DNA of 64,000 nucleotides from Echria macrotheca (taxonomy: Eukaryota; Ascomycota; Sordariomycetes; Sordariales; Schizotheciaceae): the NCBI GenBank assembly GCA_030411725.1, contig MU839829.1, forward strand, positions 1,612,001 to 1,676,000, in the 5' to 3' direction. The stretch's first letter is position 1; every line of letters starts with the position of its first letter. The notes under the pieces were generated by a model. It was not told where the DNA came from. It saw only the letters and a list, made by a program, of their open reading frames with translations, and searched no databases. Shown piece after piece: positions 35,666 through 46,861 of the stretch. The position numbers and the translations under genes are program-made.

Positions 35666-37399
35666 TCAGAACCACTTCTTCCGCTGCTTCGCGTTGTTCT
35701 TCATCATGTTGATCCGTCTTAACCGCTCGAGATTGTTCGGGTCGAGCAGTGCCTCCGCATTGTCGTCGTGGAACCACCGCGCCCTTCCCGCCCCTCCCAG
35801 ACCGCCGCCGCCGCCCATCCTCACTCGCTGCACCTTGCGGAGTTTGACCAGTCCGTACCAGCACACCAGCAGCGAGAAGACGGTCGACACGCCCGTCACA
35901 GCGCCGAATCCCCAGTTGGTATCTTCGATAAAATTCTCCAGATTCATGCCGTACAGGCCGGCAAGGAAAGTGCCCATGGCGAGCCCCAGTGTTCCCACGC
36001 TGAATTTGAGGTCGAGCAACATGAGGGCGTTGCGGTTGGCATCAAGAATCGCCCGAATACTACCACTGTCAGCGACATCCACCACCAGGACACACATACT
36101 CACATTTCCTCGGTATTCCTGATGCTCGATACCAAGTTGCTAGCCTCCTGAACCACTTCGTCGCAGATCTTGTTGTACGACTCGAGTAGTAGCTCAACTT
36201 CCGTGTGGTCGTCCTCCCCTCTGTACAGGTCGTGCGTCTTCTCTGTCAGGTACATGGACGACAGATCGTCGTCGGCCTCGAGCAGCTCCTCGATCGCATC
36301 CCGCACAAGCTTAGCCTTGAGCTCGAACGTGCTGACTCGCTTGGATAGGACGAGAAGAAGCCGAAGCTTCTCCCGGTCAATGTCGTCCTCCAGGTCGCTG
36401 AGCACGCGGAGCACTGGGTCTCTGACAGCCTCGAAGTCCGCCTCGAGCTCCGATGTGACCGACATGAGCACGGCTTCGAGCGCGCGGAATTCATACGGAA
36501 GACTGTTAGCCCCCGAGCCCTGTTTCTGCTGTAGCTTCCCCTGTAGATCGTACATGAAGGCCGACTGCGGATAAGACGATGTCGACCCGTAGGCATCGAA
36601 GAGCAAGACCCGGTCATGTTTGATCAGGACCTTGAGATGGAGCAGGTTGAGCAGGATGGCCGACGGCCGTACGAGGACGTGCGGGAGGTTCGACGAGTCA
36701 ATCTTTCGTAGATCGCGAGGGAGGAGACCATACTGCTCTCTGGTCAGCCATGTTCAGCGCGATTTTCGGTGGGGCACCCACCTTGGCGATCAGCTCGCTC
36801 TTCTTGAGCTCGCCGTCTACCATGATCACCTCCCCATTTCCATCCACCTCGGTACAGCGTAGCCTCGGGTCCAGTGCCGCCTTCGCCGTGAGCGATCGCC
36901 GCGGGAATATCGAGCCCGATTCCTCCTCTAGTTTGAGTCGGAGTGCCTGGTCGTCGCTCCGCGAGCCCCCCTTCATACCCGGGCCAAACAGCCACTCCTT
37001 CCACTTGGGCTGACATTCACGCGGCGACTGGTCTGACGAGGCGTTCCTTGTAGTTCCAACAAGCGGGGCGGCGCCCCTATTCTTGGTCTCGCTGATCGAG
37101 GCTCGCTGCTTGCGGAACGACTTGGGGATGATCGAGTCGAAGTCCCAGAGCGCGGCGTGGAGGGTCGCATCGCGTCTCGAGGTCGATCTGCTCAGCAGCA
37201 GGCTTGGAGGGAATCCGTGAGCAGCAGTCGATACGCTGCGACGCGGGATCGCAGCAGTAGGGGAGACATTGGATCGGTTGCGACGGGCTGCAGCGCACCC
37301 TGAAGCGCCGCTGCAGAAGGTCAATCCCTCGGATTGCGCGTGTAGAAACCGTAGAAGCGTCTGCGACGGAGCGGGCGGCGGTCGAATTGGCCGAGGCAT
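35666..37399 (-). CDS. mrs2: Mitochondrial inner-membrane magnesium channel Mrs2 (CorA family)
   Basis: Three exons on the minus strand (37399-36782, 36732-36104, 36059-35666) give 546 residues. The start at 37399 opens an Arg-rich, acid-free segment suited to mitochondrial import. An in-frame ATG further upstream would lack this and was not used. The core follows Mrs2 closely: KYGLLPRDLRKID, the RVLLFDAYG segment, a long coiled helix (LVRDAIEELLEADDDLSSMY) and ILDANRNALMLLDLK. The first membrane helix ends in YGMN at 452-455, the signature of CorA channels, and a second helix follows (VSTVFSLLVCWYGLV). The pentameric protein lets Mg2+ enter the matrix. The C-terminal tail is basic and Asn-rich. 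Introns are 49 and 44 nt. Confidence 0.93.
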
Positions 37400-37834
37400 G
37401 ACCGCGATGTAGACGGCAGCGTGGAAATCTCTGCCTCTTTTGCGGGCGTCGACGGGATCCAAAAAGTTGGAAGCTCGAGAAATCCCAGTAATCGCTATCG
37501 TCAAAAGCTTTTCTATGCGCACGCCCCTATACAGGGGTAACGTACCAATCACGAAATGCTTGATTTCCACGATAGAGGGGGTGTCCTTACTAAATCTCCA
37601 TCATCTCAACCAGTGACATCGATGACCTGGAAAACCCTCTTTTCGAGTTTCGATGTTCCTGAACAAATGCACAGATATTCGATCCGATGGGGTCTCGTAC
37701 CCGGCGTCCCGACCGCTAACACTGCGCTGCAGAACTAGTGTCCTAGCCCATCCGGAGAACCCAAATAAAAATACCTGACGAGTCCATTTCTTGCAACTTC
37801 TCCCCATCCACCACCCACGCCCTAGACATATACG
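37400..37834. other. Divergent promoter region of mrs2 and the F-box gene
   Basis: Lies between two divergent starts. No specific element is claimed. Confidence 0.35.
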
Positions 37835-39259
37835 ATGGCCCTCACCCCAATCAAAGTCAAGGGTAAAGGCCCGCGCAAGAAATGGCAGCCACCCTCGCAG
37901 GCCAGGAAGCTCGAAATCCGAAAACGTGAGGCGGCGCTGCACCCCGAGAAGAGGATGCACAAGCGCCGCAGAAAAGAAGCACCCAAAGGCGGCGCCCCGG
38001 TCGAACGTCTGCCGCTCGAGATCCTCGAGCGCATCTTCTTCTTCTCCGAGAATTTGAACCTCCCCCGCTGCAGCCTCCGCCTCGGCCTGGCCCTCTCGAC
38101 GTCAGGTACACTAAGGGAGCTGATCATCACGGCCTTTGCGCCGACCTGGGACCTGTGGCTCGGCTGTGCGCAGAACGACGTCCGTTCGTATGCCGGCTGG
38201 CGTGTGGATAGCGAGAGGTTCGGAGGTGATCCCAAGTTTCAGGTGTGACTTCCTTCCCCCAGCTCTGATGTAGGATCTAATTCCAGGAGGCTAAGTTGTG
38301 TGTGTGTGTGGTTATGTAGAGCGCAGTGCTGGACTGCAAGTGGATAACGGTCGAGAAGATACTCGATGCCCAGCGTCTCTGGATCCGTCGCCATGGGGAA
38401 GGACGCGTGTATGACATCGTCGGTCCCCGGGCCGAGGGTTTCCCTGGGAAGACCACCTACACGATAACCAGCGAGCACTTGCGGATGGACCCTGCCGATC
38501 CCAGAGTGTTTTTTGACCTCCAATGGGAAGTTCTTGGCCAAGCGGTGCAAGACGTGTTTGATGAGTTGTATGTACTTTGTGTAAACCCTAATTTCCTACT
38601 CCGCGAGGTTCTGTGTGTGTGTGCTTACGCTGAATCAGGTCAGAGAATCCAGAACTCTGGTCAGGTGAAATGGTAGAACGTGACAGGTTCGTGGGGAGAC
38701 CCGTCACGCCAGGGGCGTCGATGGAAATGAACCCCGGAGTCCAGATTCCTGAGCGTCTGCTCTGGGGTCCGCTGGACTGGGGGGACCTTAAGCTGCTTCT
38801 CTGGCTGGCTCTGCAGGGAGCGAAGCCAGCCAAGGATTCATGGGAGGTCAGTTCACTCCTCTACCACTGGCTTAGCTTCCCCGTGTTTACTGACGGTGCT
38901 ACAGATAACAACAAGACACATGAAGCTACTCAAACACAAGCCCCCGAGCCCCAAGCTCAAGGTCACGACCATCCTGCTATTTGACAAACTTGGAGTGTAC
39001 GTCTACCCTCCCTACACCCACCTCTCTTCGGAGGGGCACAAACACATAGATCCTCGTCTACATACACACACATACATGAGAGAGAAGAGGAAACAACAGA
39101 AAAAAAAAAACTGACGCAGTGCTCAGCTTCGAAACCTGGCCGCCCGAATGTGTACCCGACAGCATCCCCTACCCTTACACCGAATACCTCTTGGCCTCGT
39201 GCACACAGCCCGACTTCTCTCAAGGAACTCCGAGATCCGGCCAGGGTCTATACTACTGA
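37835..39259 (+). CDS. F-box-like protein of unknown target
   Basis: Five exons: 37835-38242, 38320-38567, 38639-38846, 38905-38996 and 39127-39259, giving 362 residues. The first 50 residues are strongly basic. Then VERLPLEILERIFFFSENLNLPRCSLRLGLAL (residues about 56-87) has the LP-x-E-I-L-x-x-I pattern of a fungal F-box, which would recruit a target to an SCF ubiquitin ligase through Skp1. The rest shows no repeat or domain I know. It resembles the many lineage-restricted F-box-like proteins of filamentous fungi. The acceptor of the last intron is uncertain: AG at 39126 keeps a frame reading FETWPPECVPD and ends at TGA 39259, while AG at 39118 would not keep that frame. Confidence 0.65.
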
Positions 39260-40250
39260 AAAAGAAAAAAAAAAATGTCTCGTACTCTGACGGTGGGACA
39301 TGTGAACAAATCAGTGGGATAGATGGGGGGGCGGGGGGATTATATTTATAGACGGATAGACGGAGTACTCCAGCATGCATGGTTAGATAAAACTGGGACC
39401 GGACAACATACTGATGGGAGAGGCTTGTTATCATTTTTTACGGTTATGGTCGCATTGAGTACGGTCATATGAGGAGATAAATGGAGGGGAAGCCCGATGG
39501 TTATGACTATGATGGTCGAGAGGAGGCTCAAAATGGGGGATTATCATGGTGACGCCTCTAATAAGTAAGGTTAATGAGACGGGTTGGAGTCCAGAATGTG
39601 GTGAACCGATGTATACATCCATGTTCGAACAGCTGGACCGGAAAGACAGACGGCACCACACAAGGCCGAGTCCAACAGTGTATGTATCACATTGTTACTG
39701 GAGATCGAACGATCTAGCAGAAACATTCATTCTCATCATATGCGCCAACGGGCCGCCTCATTCAAAACGTACAGACAACGCGCGCACACAAGACTCCCAA
39801 TGCAGACCAAATCTCATTTTTTGCTTGTCCCAATCAAACGGCCGGAAAGAACAAGAAAAGGGAGCATCAAGAAAGACAAACGAGACGGTCCCCATGTCAT
39901 CAAAATGTCATGAAGAAAACCTTTCCGCCCCGTCCCTTTCTTGACAATAACCCCCCCTCCCTTTATCTAGCATGATGCACCCAAATCCCCCTTTCCTTCT
40001 CTCCCTCCGCCGCCGCCTTCATGTTGTGAGAAACTCCATGCCAGCGCCCCATTCCCCTATCCCATTCCCTAAATGAAGACAGGGTGACAGTTGAGAGATA
40101 AAACCATTCCCGGCATAGCGAGACAAGTTTAGGTTATCGCAGGCGCAGAGGGGGGAAACCAGTTAAATAAACGCCGTTGGACGAGCCGTCTGCCGAGAGA
40201 GAAAGAAGGTGTGGTTCATCGCGTGGTGAAAGGTGTGTGATATGGGATGT
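39260..40250. other. Convergent 3' flanks of the F-box gene and rps30
   Basis: No supported gene. Several short frames occur but none has a domain. Confidence 0.35.
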
Positions 40251-40786
40251 TTACGTGGTCGGGTTGGGGTTCATCTATTTGTGAACATTGGGGTCAGCCA
40301 CCACCATTACAAGTCTGGCGAGGTAAATTCATGACCACTCACCTTGCGCTTGCCACCAGTCAACGTGACGTTGACAAACCGGCGAGTGTAAGTGAGCCTC
40401 TTCTTTGCGCGGCCCTTACTATATTCGGCGTGTCAGCTATCTGTTGTCTGTAGAACAACGAAACATCTCGGCCATCTCGCGAGCATTTCGTTGCGGGGTG
40501 GCGAGGGCAAAAACCTACGGGGTCTTCTTCTTCTCCTGCTTCTCAACCTTGGGGGTCTGCGACTTGACCTTTCCTGTAAGAGAGCTTGTCAGAGAGAGAG
40601 TTCATCTTGGCATGTGTCGTCGCGATCGACGTGGTGGTCGTTGTCGTTGATCAGGTGGGAAACGAGGGTGCGACGAGAACTGCGGACATACCGGCACGAG
40701 CCAAACTGCGAGGAAGAAACTATCAGTATGCGCTTCAGAAACATCGTGGGCTTGTTGAATTCTTACCTTCCGTGAACCTTGCCCAT
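40251..40786 (-). CDS. rps30: 40S ribosomal protein S30
   Basis: Five small exons on the minus strand: 40786-40767, 40705-40692, 40573-40519, 40418-40343 and 40274-40251, joined to a 62-residue protein. It reads MGKVHGSLARAGKVKSQTPK, continues VEKQEKKKTPKGRAKKRL, then TRRFVNVTLTGGKRKMNPNP, and ends TT. This is the full eukaryotic S30 (eS30), a basic protein near the decoding site of the small subunit. In animals it is made as a fusion to a ubiquitin-like domain (FAU); here it starts on its own, as in yeast. Exon 2 is only 14 nt and exon 1 only 20 coding nt, so the gene cannot be seen in open-frame scans. All four introns have GT..AG ends, and their lengths are 61, 118, 100 and 68 nt. Confidence 0.95.
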
Positions 40787-40792
40787 GTTGGA

Positions 40793-41121
40793 TTATCTTC
40801 TTGCCGGAGCGACGACTTGTAGATTGTTCTGGTTGATGGGTACGGGACAGAATTCGATGTCGTCGTGCGGGCGCGGCTGGTCAGACCTCTTGAGAATACG
40901 GAGGTGGGTGGCTAGATTTCGACAGGATTAGCTAAGAATTGTGGGAGTGGCTGCTCCACCGCCTGCCCTCAGAGCCCTGCCGGACCGTTCGCCACTGGCA
41001 ATCGGATGAATTTTTTCGGCTTACCTAACCGAACAAAGTGCCGATTGCCGACAACTGCTCTGAACTTGGCTTTGTTTCTGCGTTCTCGTCGTTCAAGAAT
41101 CTCTTGATGCTCGGTGTGCAT
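40793..41121 (-). CDS. Possible spliced 71-codon ORF directly upstream of rps30
   Basis: Joining 41121-41025 to 40911-40793 across a GT..AG intron (GTAAGC donor, CTAG acceptor) gives an open frame of 71 codons from ATG to TAA. The product is basic, beginning MHTEHQEILERRERRNKAKF and ending NNLQVVAPARR. The stop codon lies only 6 nt before the rps30 ATG and in the same frame. I do not recognise the protein. It may be an upstream ORF in a bicistronic rps30 transcript, a separate small gene, or simply a 5' UTR with an intron that happens to be open. The preceding CTTTCTAG at 41128-41135 looks like another intron acceptor, so the leader may be spliced twice. Confidence 0.35.
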
Positions 41122-41741
41122 GATTGACTAGAAAGCCACCAAAAACGTCAAGAGCAGGGAGAACAAGAGAAACGTAGCGATACAGCCTGCCAAAACTGTT
41201 GTCCTGAAGGGAGCAGGGTCCTGCGTATCGTCCACGTCGTCCATTCTGGTCGGCTCCTCGCTTGCTTGAACCTTGTTTGAGTCGATATTGTACTTGCACA
41301 AGCGGTCAATATTCAAGCCTTTGCTGGAATGGTTTGCTTGGTCGGAGCAGATGTTGGATGGTTTCGTGGGCAGAGCGATGAACGAAGAAATTTAGAAGCT
41401 TGACCTTGGAACTTGCCTCTCCCCTGGTTCGAGCTTCATTTGGCCCCTCTGTATCCCAGAAGTCACCTGGGTGATGGCGACCGCGTCTTCAGGGACAACA
41501 GAGACGCGTCAAAGTACTGTCGACGCGACATTGTCGTTGTGATTTCGTCCCTTCAACTACTGTCCCCAGACTGACTGCATTAGGTATGCCTTGTATGCCT
41601 TCTTTTGGAAGTTCATCTCTTTCTCAGCAGACTAACAGAATTGGTTTAATCTTCTACGGTATAAACACTTATTAAAAGCATTAGGGGACTCGGAACATTA
41701 CACCCAGCGATGGGCCAAGCAACACAAAAGCCATCATCGCA
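41122..41741. other. Intergenic region between rps30 leader and fasciclin gene
   Basis: Probably holds the rps30 promoter and upstream leader exon, plus the 3' flank of the next minus-strand gene on the other side. A 38-codon hydrophobic frame at 41128-41244 is judged to be intron sequence. Confidence 0.35.
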
Positions 41742-43035
41742 TCATAGCATAGCTACCATCATGCCTACAGCCACCAACAAGAACCCTGCTCTAGGCGCAG
41801 TATTCGAGATTCCCGCGTTTAGAGGAACACTGGCAGGGACAAACGTAGCCGTTGGTGCGATCCCAGAAGTAAATGGTGCATCGGCAACAGCAGTGACGCC
41901 AGAGAAAGCCGGAGCCTGGACGCTGGCCGTGGGATTGGGCTGAGCCGATGCGTTGGCCGGGTTGAGCACGCTGCTGCTTGTTAGCACTTCTCGCCGTCTT
42001 CTTTCCCCTGGGTGAACTGCTCGACACTTACTTGTCGATGACGTGGACCACACCATTGGTGGTCGGGATATCTGGGATCAACACCCTCGCCGAGTTTACA
42101 AAGAGCTGCCCGTTTTCTCTCCGCAACGTCAAGTTCGTCCCCTGCGCGGTAGCCAACGATACCGGGCTTCCCGCAGCGATCAAATCGGTGCTGAACCGAA
42201 CCTGGTTGCCGAGAACGTGGTAGGCAAGAATACCAGCGAGTGCCTGCGTCGACAGACTACCTGTAGCCGACCCGATCGCCTTGAAAGCATCATTCGACGG
42301 GGCGAATATCGTCACATCACTTAGGCCGTTGATTCCGTCGGCTAGTCCGGCCATTGTCAGAGCGCCTGCCAGCGAAGTTAGTCCAGTATTGATCGCCGTC
42401 TGCGCCGGGCTCGCTGGCACAGTCAGGACCTCGCTGATGATATGTACGACACCCCCGCTAAATGCAACGTCCTGGAGTAGTACATCAGTGATTGTCCACT
42501 AGTCATGATCGCGGCTGAACATACTGCCGTGACAACCATGGCAGGTTGTTTGTACCCCGAAAATACCAGCGCTGTGTTGTTAACCAACGCTACTTCAACA
42601 CGCTGGCCGCCCGTGACATTGGCGAAAGGGCTCATCAGCAGAGTAGCAGGGAATTTTGGTACAGCGGTGATTTCGTTTGCCGCAATCTTTCCCTGCAGGA
42701 CATGGTACTGCAGAACACCCGCCAGCAAACGTGGGTTTCGTGTCAACTCGGTCGACCGTGGATTCCTTGCCATGAGCCGCGCGAATGCATCGTTAGAGGG
42801 CGCAAGGATGGTGACATTCTGGGCAGTGCTGAGTGTCTGGACGATATCCGGAACCGTTTGTAATAGACCTAGATGATGCCATCCGTCAGCCTGAGTCTCG
42901 TCTCCCGGGCCCGGCACGGGGAGACCTACTGGTGAGAGTGCTCAAGGTATTGCTGTTTTGCGTCAGAACATCGGTGAGAGCCTGTGCCGTAACATAGGCA
43001 GCGAGGCCCAGTGGTAAAAGGCGAAAAAGATGCAT
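41742..43035 (-). CDS. Secreted, probably GPI-anchored protein with two fasciclin (FAS1) domains
   Basis: Four exons on the minus strand (43035-42930, 42868-42525, 42471-42032, 41970-41742) give 372 residues. A signal peptide opens the protein (MHLFRLLPLGLAAYVTAQA). The first FAS1 domain spans about residues 20-160 (VTILAPSNDAFARL, LAGVLQYHVLQG, GGVVHIISEVLTVP). The second spans about 165-300 (VTIFAPSNDAFKAIG, LAGILAYHVLG, NGVVHVIDNVLNP). A Ser/Ala/Pro/Thr-rich stretch follows, and the protein ends in a short hydrophobic tail (GFLLVAVGMMVAML), typical of GPI attachment. FAS1 domains mediate cell adhesion and cell-surface interactions. In fungi such proteins sit on the plasma membrane or wall, and some affect adhesion or virulence in other species. 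Confidence 0.88.
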
Positions 43036-44330
43036 CTTGGGCTGGATTTCTGAATTGCTACTCGGGGAACGGGGAAATCGAAAGAACGACCTCCGGTGGT
43101 GTCGACGATGGCACCCCGTCTGATATAAGAGGAGCCATGATACACATTCCACCCGGAGCGCCGGCACGAGCTTGTCTGGAGTCTGCCAATGCGGGCATGA
43201 CCGTTCCAGATGTCACGATGGGCTTGAAGGCGTCCGGTAGACGGAAACGGCGACAGCCGTGGATGTCGTCCCGAGATCCAATGAGACAGGTGCGGCTAAG
43301 TACAGAAGACGAGGCAAATAAGGGGTAGGGCTGCCCCTTGAGAGCCTAGCGTCCGCCACAACATAAGGTTATCGGGGGATCGACCAGTCTCATGGGTGCT
43401 GCTTGTGAGCAAACCGTCGTGTCTCGAGCGGGTGAAACATCCAGCCAGCGTCGAAATGAAAACATGGAGACTTCTTGGCAGGGACTAGCTGCCAAGACGA
43501 TCAGGGAAGCCTTCAGGCTGATTGCCGACAAGGCGGAACGAATGGTGTTCGTGCATGATGGCCCAGCGACAACTTGAAGCTCGAAGCGTCAGGCATCGGG
43601 AGATCATGACCCTGCAGCACCCGAGCGGTCGGCTTCCCCAGCATGTTCTCTGCTGGACATTGAGTTTCGAGAACACGGCACTTCTGGTCTGCAAAATCTA
43701 CAATTTTCCGAAGGCTGATGATGGAAGGAAGCGAGGCCGTTAATCGGGAAACAACGTCACGGGATTTTCTCTCACTAACATTATTTCGCCGCAGCGGAAA
43801 ATCCGGGGTTCACAAAATCACCAGCGGGCTTTCACACCACGCCCGCAATATACAGCGATGACTTGGCATCACTTTCCAGGAAAGGGATGATGCGGGGAGT
43901 CTATGGGTCGCACGGGTCTTGTCGCCAATCACACTGCTTGAGGTCAACCAAGATCGACCAACTCCAACGGAAGAATCCGACCTTCTCCCCTCCCCACTTC
44001 ATCGGATTTACTGATGACACATTCGCACTCTTAACCTCATCTACTCCGACGCCATGATATAGTTGAACATCTTCTCTTGGATGCTACCGAAGTGCTACGG
44101 CAAATGCCATGCCAGAATGGTTACCGACCTGTCTCTCTGTCGGATGCTTATCAAAAAAAACCGCCAACGCCCGCCAATGTAATAATGCCCTAAACGCCTC
44201 AGGAAAATCTCCTCCCGCTAAGCACAAGTAACTTCATCGGCCCTTTTCGACGATTGAACACCAAGTTAACGCCAGCAGTGTTCATCCCTCATTCCGAAGC
44301 CGCAATATGTCTGACCCCGGTCGTTGACAC
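43036..44330. other. Intergenic region, no gene seen
   Basis: Promoter side of the fasciclin gene and 3' side of the PAPS reductase gene. The open frames of 60-105 codons here show no domain and overlap on both strands. Confidence 0.35.
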
Positions 44331-45248
44331 TCATGCGGCAGAAACCTTCTGCGCCTCCATCTTCAAGAACTGGTTGTAGCGGCTCTTTTTGTTGTGGATG
44401 CCGCACTCAGTCTTGTTCTGGCCCTTCCAGCGGCCGGCGCGCTCATCCTCGCCCTCGCCCACTGGGCTGGTCGAGTGCCAGTCGCCGATAGACTTGTAGC
44501 CACGGTCAAGAAGGGCATTGTACGGCACGTTGTGCGTGTCGATGTAGTCCTTGACCTGGCGGAAGGTCCAGTTGACCAACGGGTTGATCTTGACGATACC
44601 GCGCTCCTCATCGATCTCGATGACTGGGATACTTCCTCGTTGGCCGCCCTGAGACCGTCGACGACCAGTGAGGACAGCGGCGACCTTGAGTTCGGAGTAG
44701 GCGCGTTGTTGCGGCTCCACCTTGGCGATCCAGTCGTACAGTTCACCCGACATCTCGTACAATTTCTCGCCATACAGCTCCTCGAACTCGGTGACCGTGT
44801 CGACCGAAGCCGGCTTGAACACATGAACGTTAACGTTGTACCGTTCCTTCACGCGTTCGACCAGGTCGTATGTTTCTTGGAAGTGATAAAGAGTGTCTAG
44901 GAAAATGAGGTCGACGGGCTGGAACGATGGGGACTCTTTCTGGAGCTTGTCCAACATGTCGATGGTGACAAGACCGGTCAACCCGAACGCGGTGGTCTGG
45001 TAAAGACTGGGAAACAGAAGCCTGCAGAAGCGGAGAATGTCCACGGGGTGCATGGCTTCTAGTTGCTCGTTGAGGAAGCGGAGATGAGCCGGGGTGAACG
45101 ACACCAGAGGCAGGCTGCTGGTCGACGAGTTACCCGAAGCAAATCCCGAGTCGACCGAAGCATTGTCGTCAATTTTGGCGTCGACCTCAGATCGCCGGCG
45201 AGGAGAAGATGTCCGCGAAGACGATTCTGTCTGGGAACCCGAGTCCAT
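44331..45248 (-). CDS. met16: Phosphoadenosine phosphosulfate (PAPS) reductase
   Basis: Single exon, 305 residues from the ATG at 45248. It reduces PAPS to sulfite with thioredoxin, a step of sulfate assimilation in the cytosol. The PP-loop type fold is visible in YQTTAFGLTGLVTIDML and in FLDTLYHFQETYDLVE. The substrate segment KINPLVNWTFRQVKDYI follows, with RGYKSIGDWHST after it. The C-terminal motif ECGIH with catalytic Cys282 marks the thioredoxin-dependent PAPS reductases, as opposed to the APS type with its extra cysteine pairs; no such pairs are present. The first 45 residues are a Ser-rich extension. The gene is divergent from the phosphoserine phosphatase gene. Known as MET16 in yeast and sA in Aspergillus. 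Confidence 0.95.
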   Translation of the reverse strand: MDSGSQTESSSRTSSPRRRSEVDAKIDDNASVDSGFASGNSSTSSLPLVSFTPAHLRFLNEQLEAMHPVDILRFCRLLFPSLYQTTAFGLTGLVTIDMLDKLQKESPSFQPVDLIFLDTLYHFQETYDLVERVKERYNVNVHVFKPASVDTVTEFEELYGEKLYEMSGELYDWIAKVEPQQRAYSELKVAAVLTGRRRSQGGQRGSIPVIEIDEERGIVKINPLVNWTFRQVKDYIDTHNVPYNALLDRGYKSIGDWHSTSPVGEGEDERAGRWKGQNKTECGIHNKKSRYNQFLKMEAQKVSAA

Positions 45249-46861
45249 GATGGCTGTGGCGGTGTGATGAGAGCCTGGGAACAAGGGACTGGCTTGGGAT
45301 GCTCAAGAGACTGGAGGCAGACGGCTGATGGAGTCAAGTGAAGTTCGAAAGTCGAAGACGGAAGAGGGGCTGGAACGTTGGAGGAGGGGGGTCTAGGGGT
45401 TGCTAATAAAGGACTCGGGGGGGAGGGGTGGGTAGTGGTTAGAAATCCAACCGGGTCAAGGCTCCAGAAGCACGATGGTTTCCCGTTATTGCACGGCAAC
45501 GAGCAAATCTGGGGGGAGGGTGAGTTATAAAGCAGCAGCAGCATTAGTCATGGAGCCATGTACGCCTTTTGGGTTTCCCGGTCTGCTCGGAGGACAAGCA
45601 ATTACAAGGCACTGATGGGTCGGTAACTCATTGGCTCTCTTCCGGGTGCCCGTTGGCTAGAACGGGGCATCCGCGAGCTGAGCGTAGCCAGACCCTCACA
45701 AAGCGAAGCACTTTAGATGGAGGGGGTTCGGAAAACTTTGGCTCGAAGTGGTGGTGTTTTCACGGAGGCTGATCACGACATCTGGCGGCCCTCTGATTGG
45801 CCAATCTTGGCCAAATCTGTGGGGGTCTTCGATTGTCTCAGCACACCTTCCCTACCTTTTGTGGCGAAGATGCGGCTGCGATGATGCGGCACTGGAATCA
45901 TCGGCCGTCGGCGCGGCGCCCTATCGATCAGATCGCGGTCAAATATACCGTAGACTTTTCTGTTCTGACAATGCTTCGAGAAACCTTCGAGACACAAGGC
46001 TGCTTGTTAGCTCGGAGACTCCCGGCTTAGTCATCTGTCGAACCCCTGAACCGACCAAACAGCAATGATGTCACTGAAACTGCCCCGGATGTCTTTCGCC
46101 GGTGTCGCGGGCCACCGGTTTGACATGTCCGATGAGAAGCCGGCGCGCGCCTTTGTTTAACGTATCCCCATCGCCCACGCATCTGCACTCCGTGGAGCCG
46201 ACTACGGAGGGAGTCAGCTGTGTCTGCAGTCTGGGCAAACGGGTGCCGAGTGTCTCTTGCCCGCCCACACCTCTGCTGCAGGCTGCTCGGGACAGAGAAC
46301 GGCCGATAGATTCCTCCACGGAAGAAAACGACACTGTTACGCGTTTCCATCCCGTGTATCAATTCGACTTACCTAGACCGGTTGCCTTTGCTGTTACCTG
46401 CAGCCACCAGGTAACTACACACATTAGGATCTGTCCCTGACGATCGCGCACAGCGGGGGCAAACTTGAAAATGGCTAATGTCGCGGGGCCAAGAGCAAGA
46501 GAAACCCATACACGCCATATTCGCCGTGAGATTGCCGTTGGAAGCAATCAATCAGCGATGCCGCTTTATTTATTATCCGCTGGCCGGTTTCAGCAATTCC
46601 AAGTTTTGGGCCAGCCTTCGCCCTCCCAAGACTGGGTTTCCTCAGTGACGTTACGCTCTGGGAACACAAAGAGGGGTTGGCATGGTGGGGCAGACACCGC
46701 TGCGCCCAAACACCTTGGTGGGGTTTCCATCGTCCTTTGAAAAGACCTCAAGCTGTCTCATTCTATATAGCCTGACGTATCGTGAGCATATCTAGTGTCT
46801 CTACAGACTATTGATCAGAGACAGGTTGACGTGACACCGCAACAAGCGCGCATTCGAAACC
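45249..46861. other. Divergent intergenic region, met16 to ser2
   Basis: Contains two promoters facing outward. I looked for TGACTC-type general-control sites and saw none. No gene is supported. Confidence 0.35.

Noticed and set aside
41128..41244. 38-codon minus-strand frame coding a hydrophobic peptide that looks like one membrane helix
   Set aside because: It ends exactly in TTTCTAG after a pyrimidine-rich stretch, which fits the 3' end of an intron in the rps30 leader better than a tiny membrane protein.
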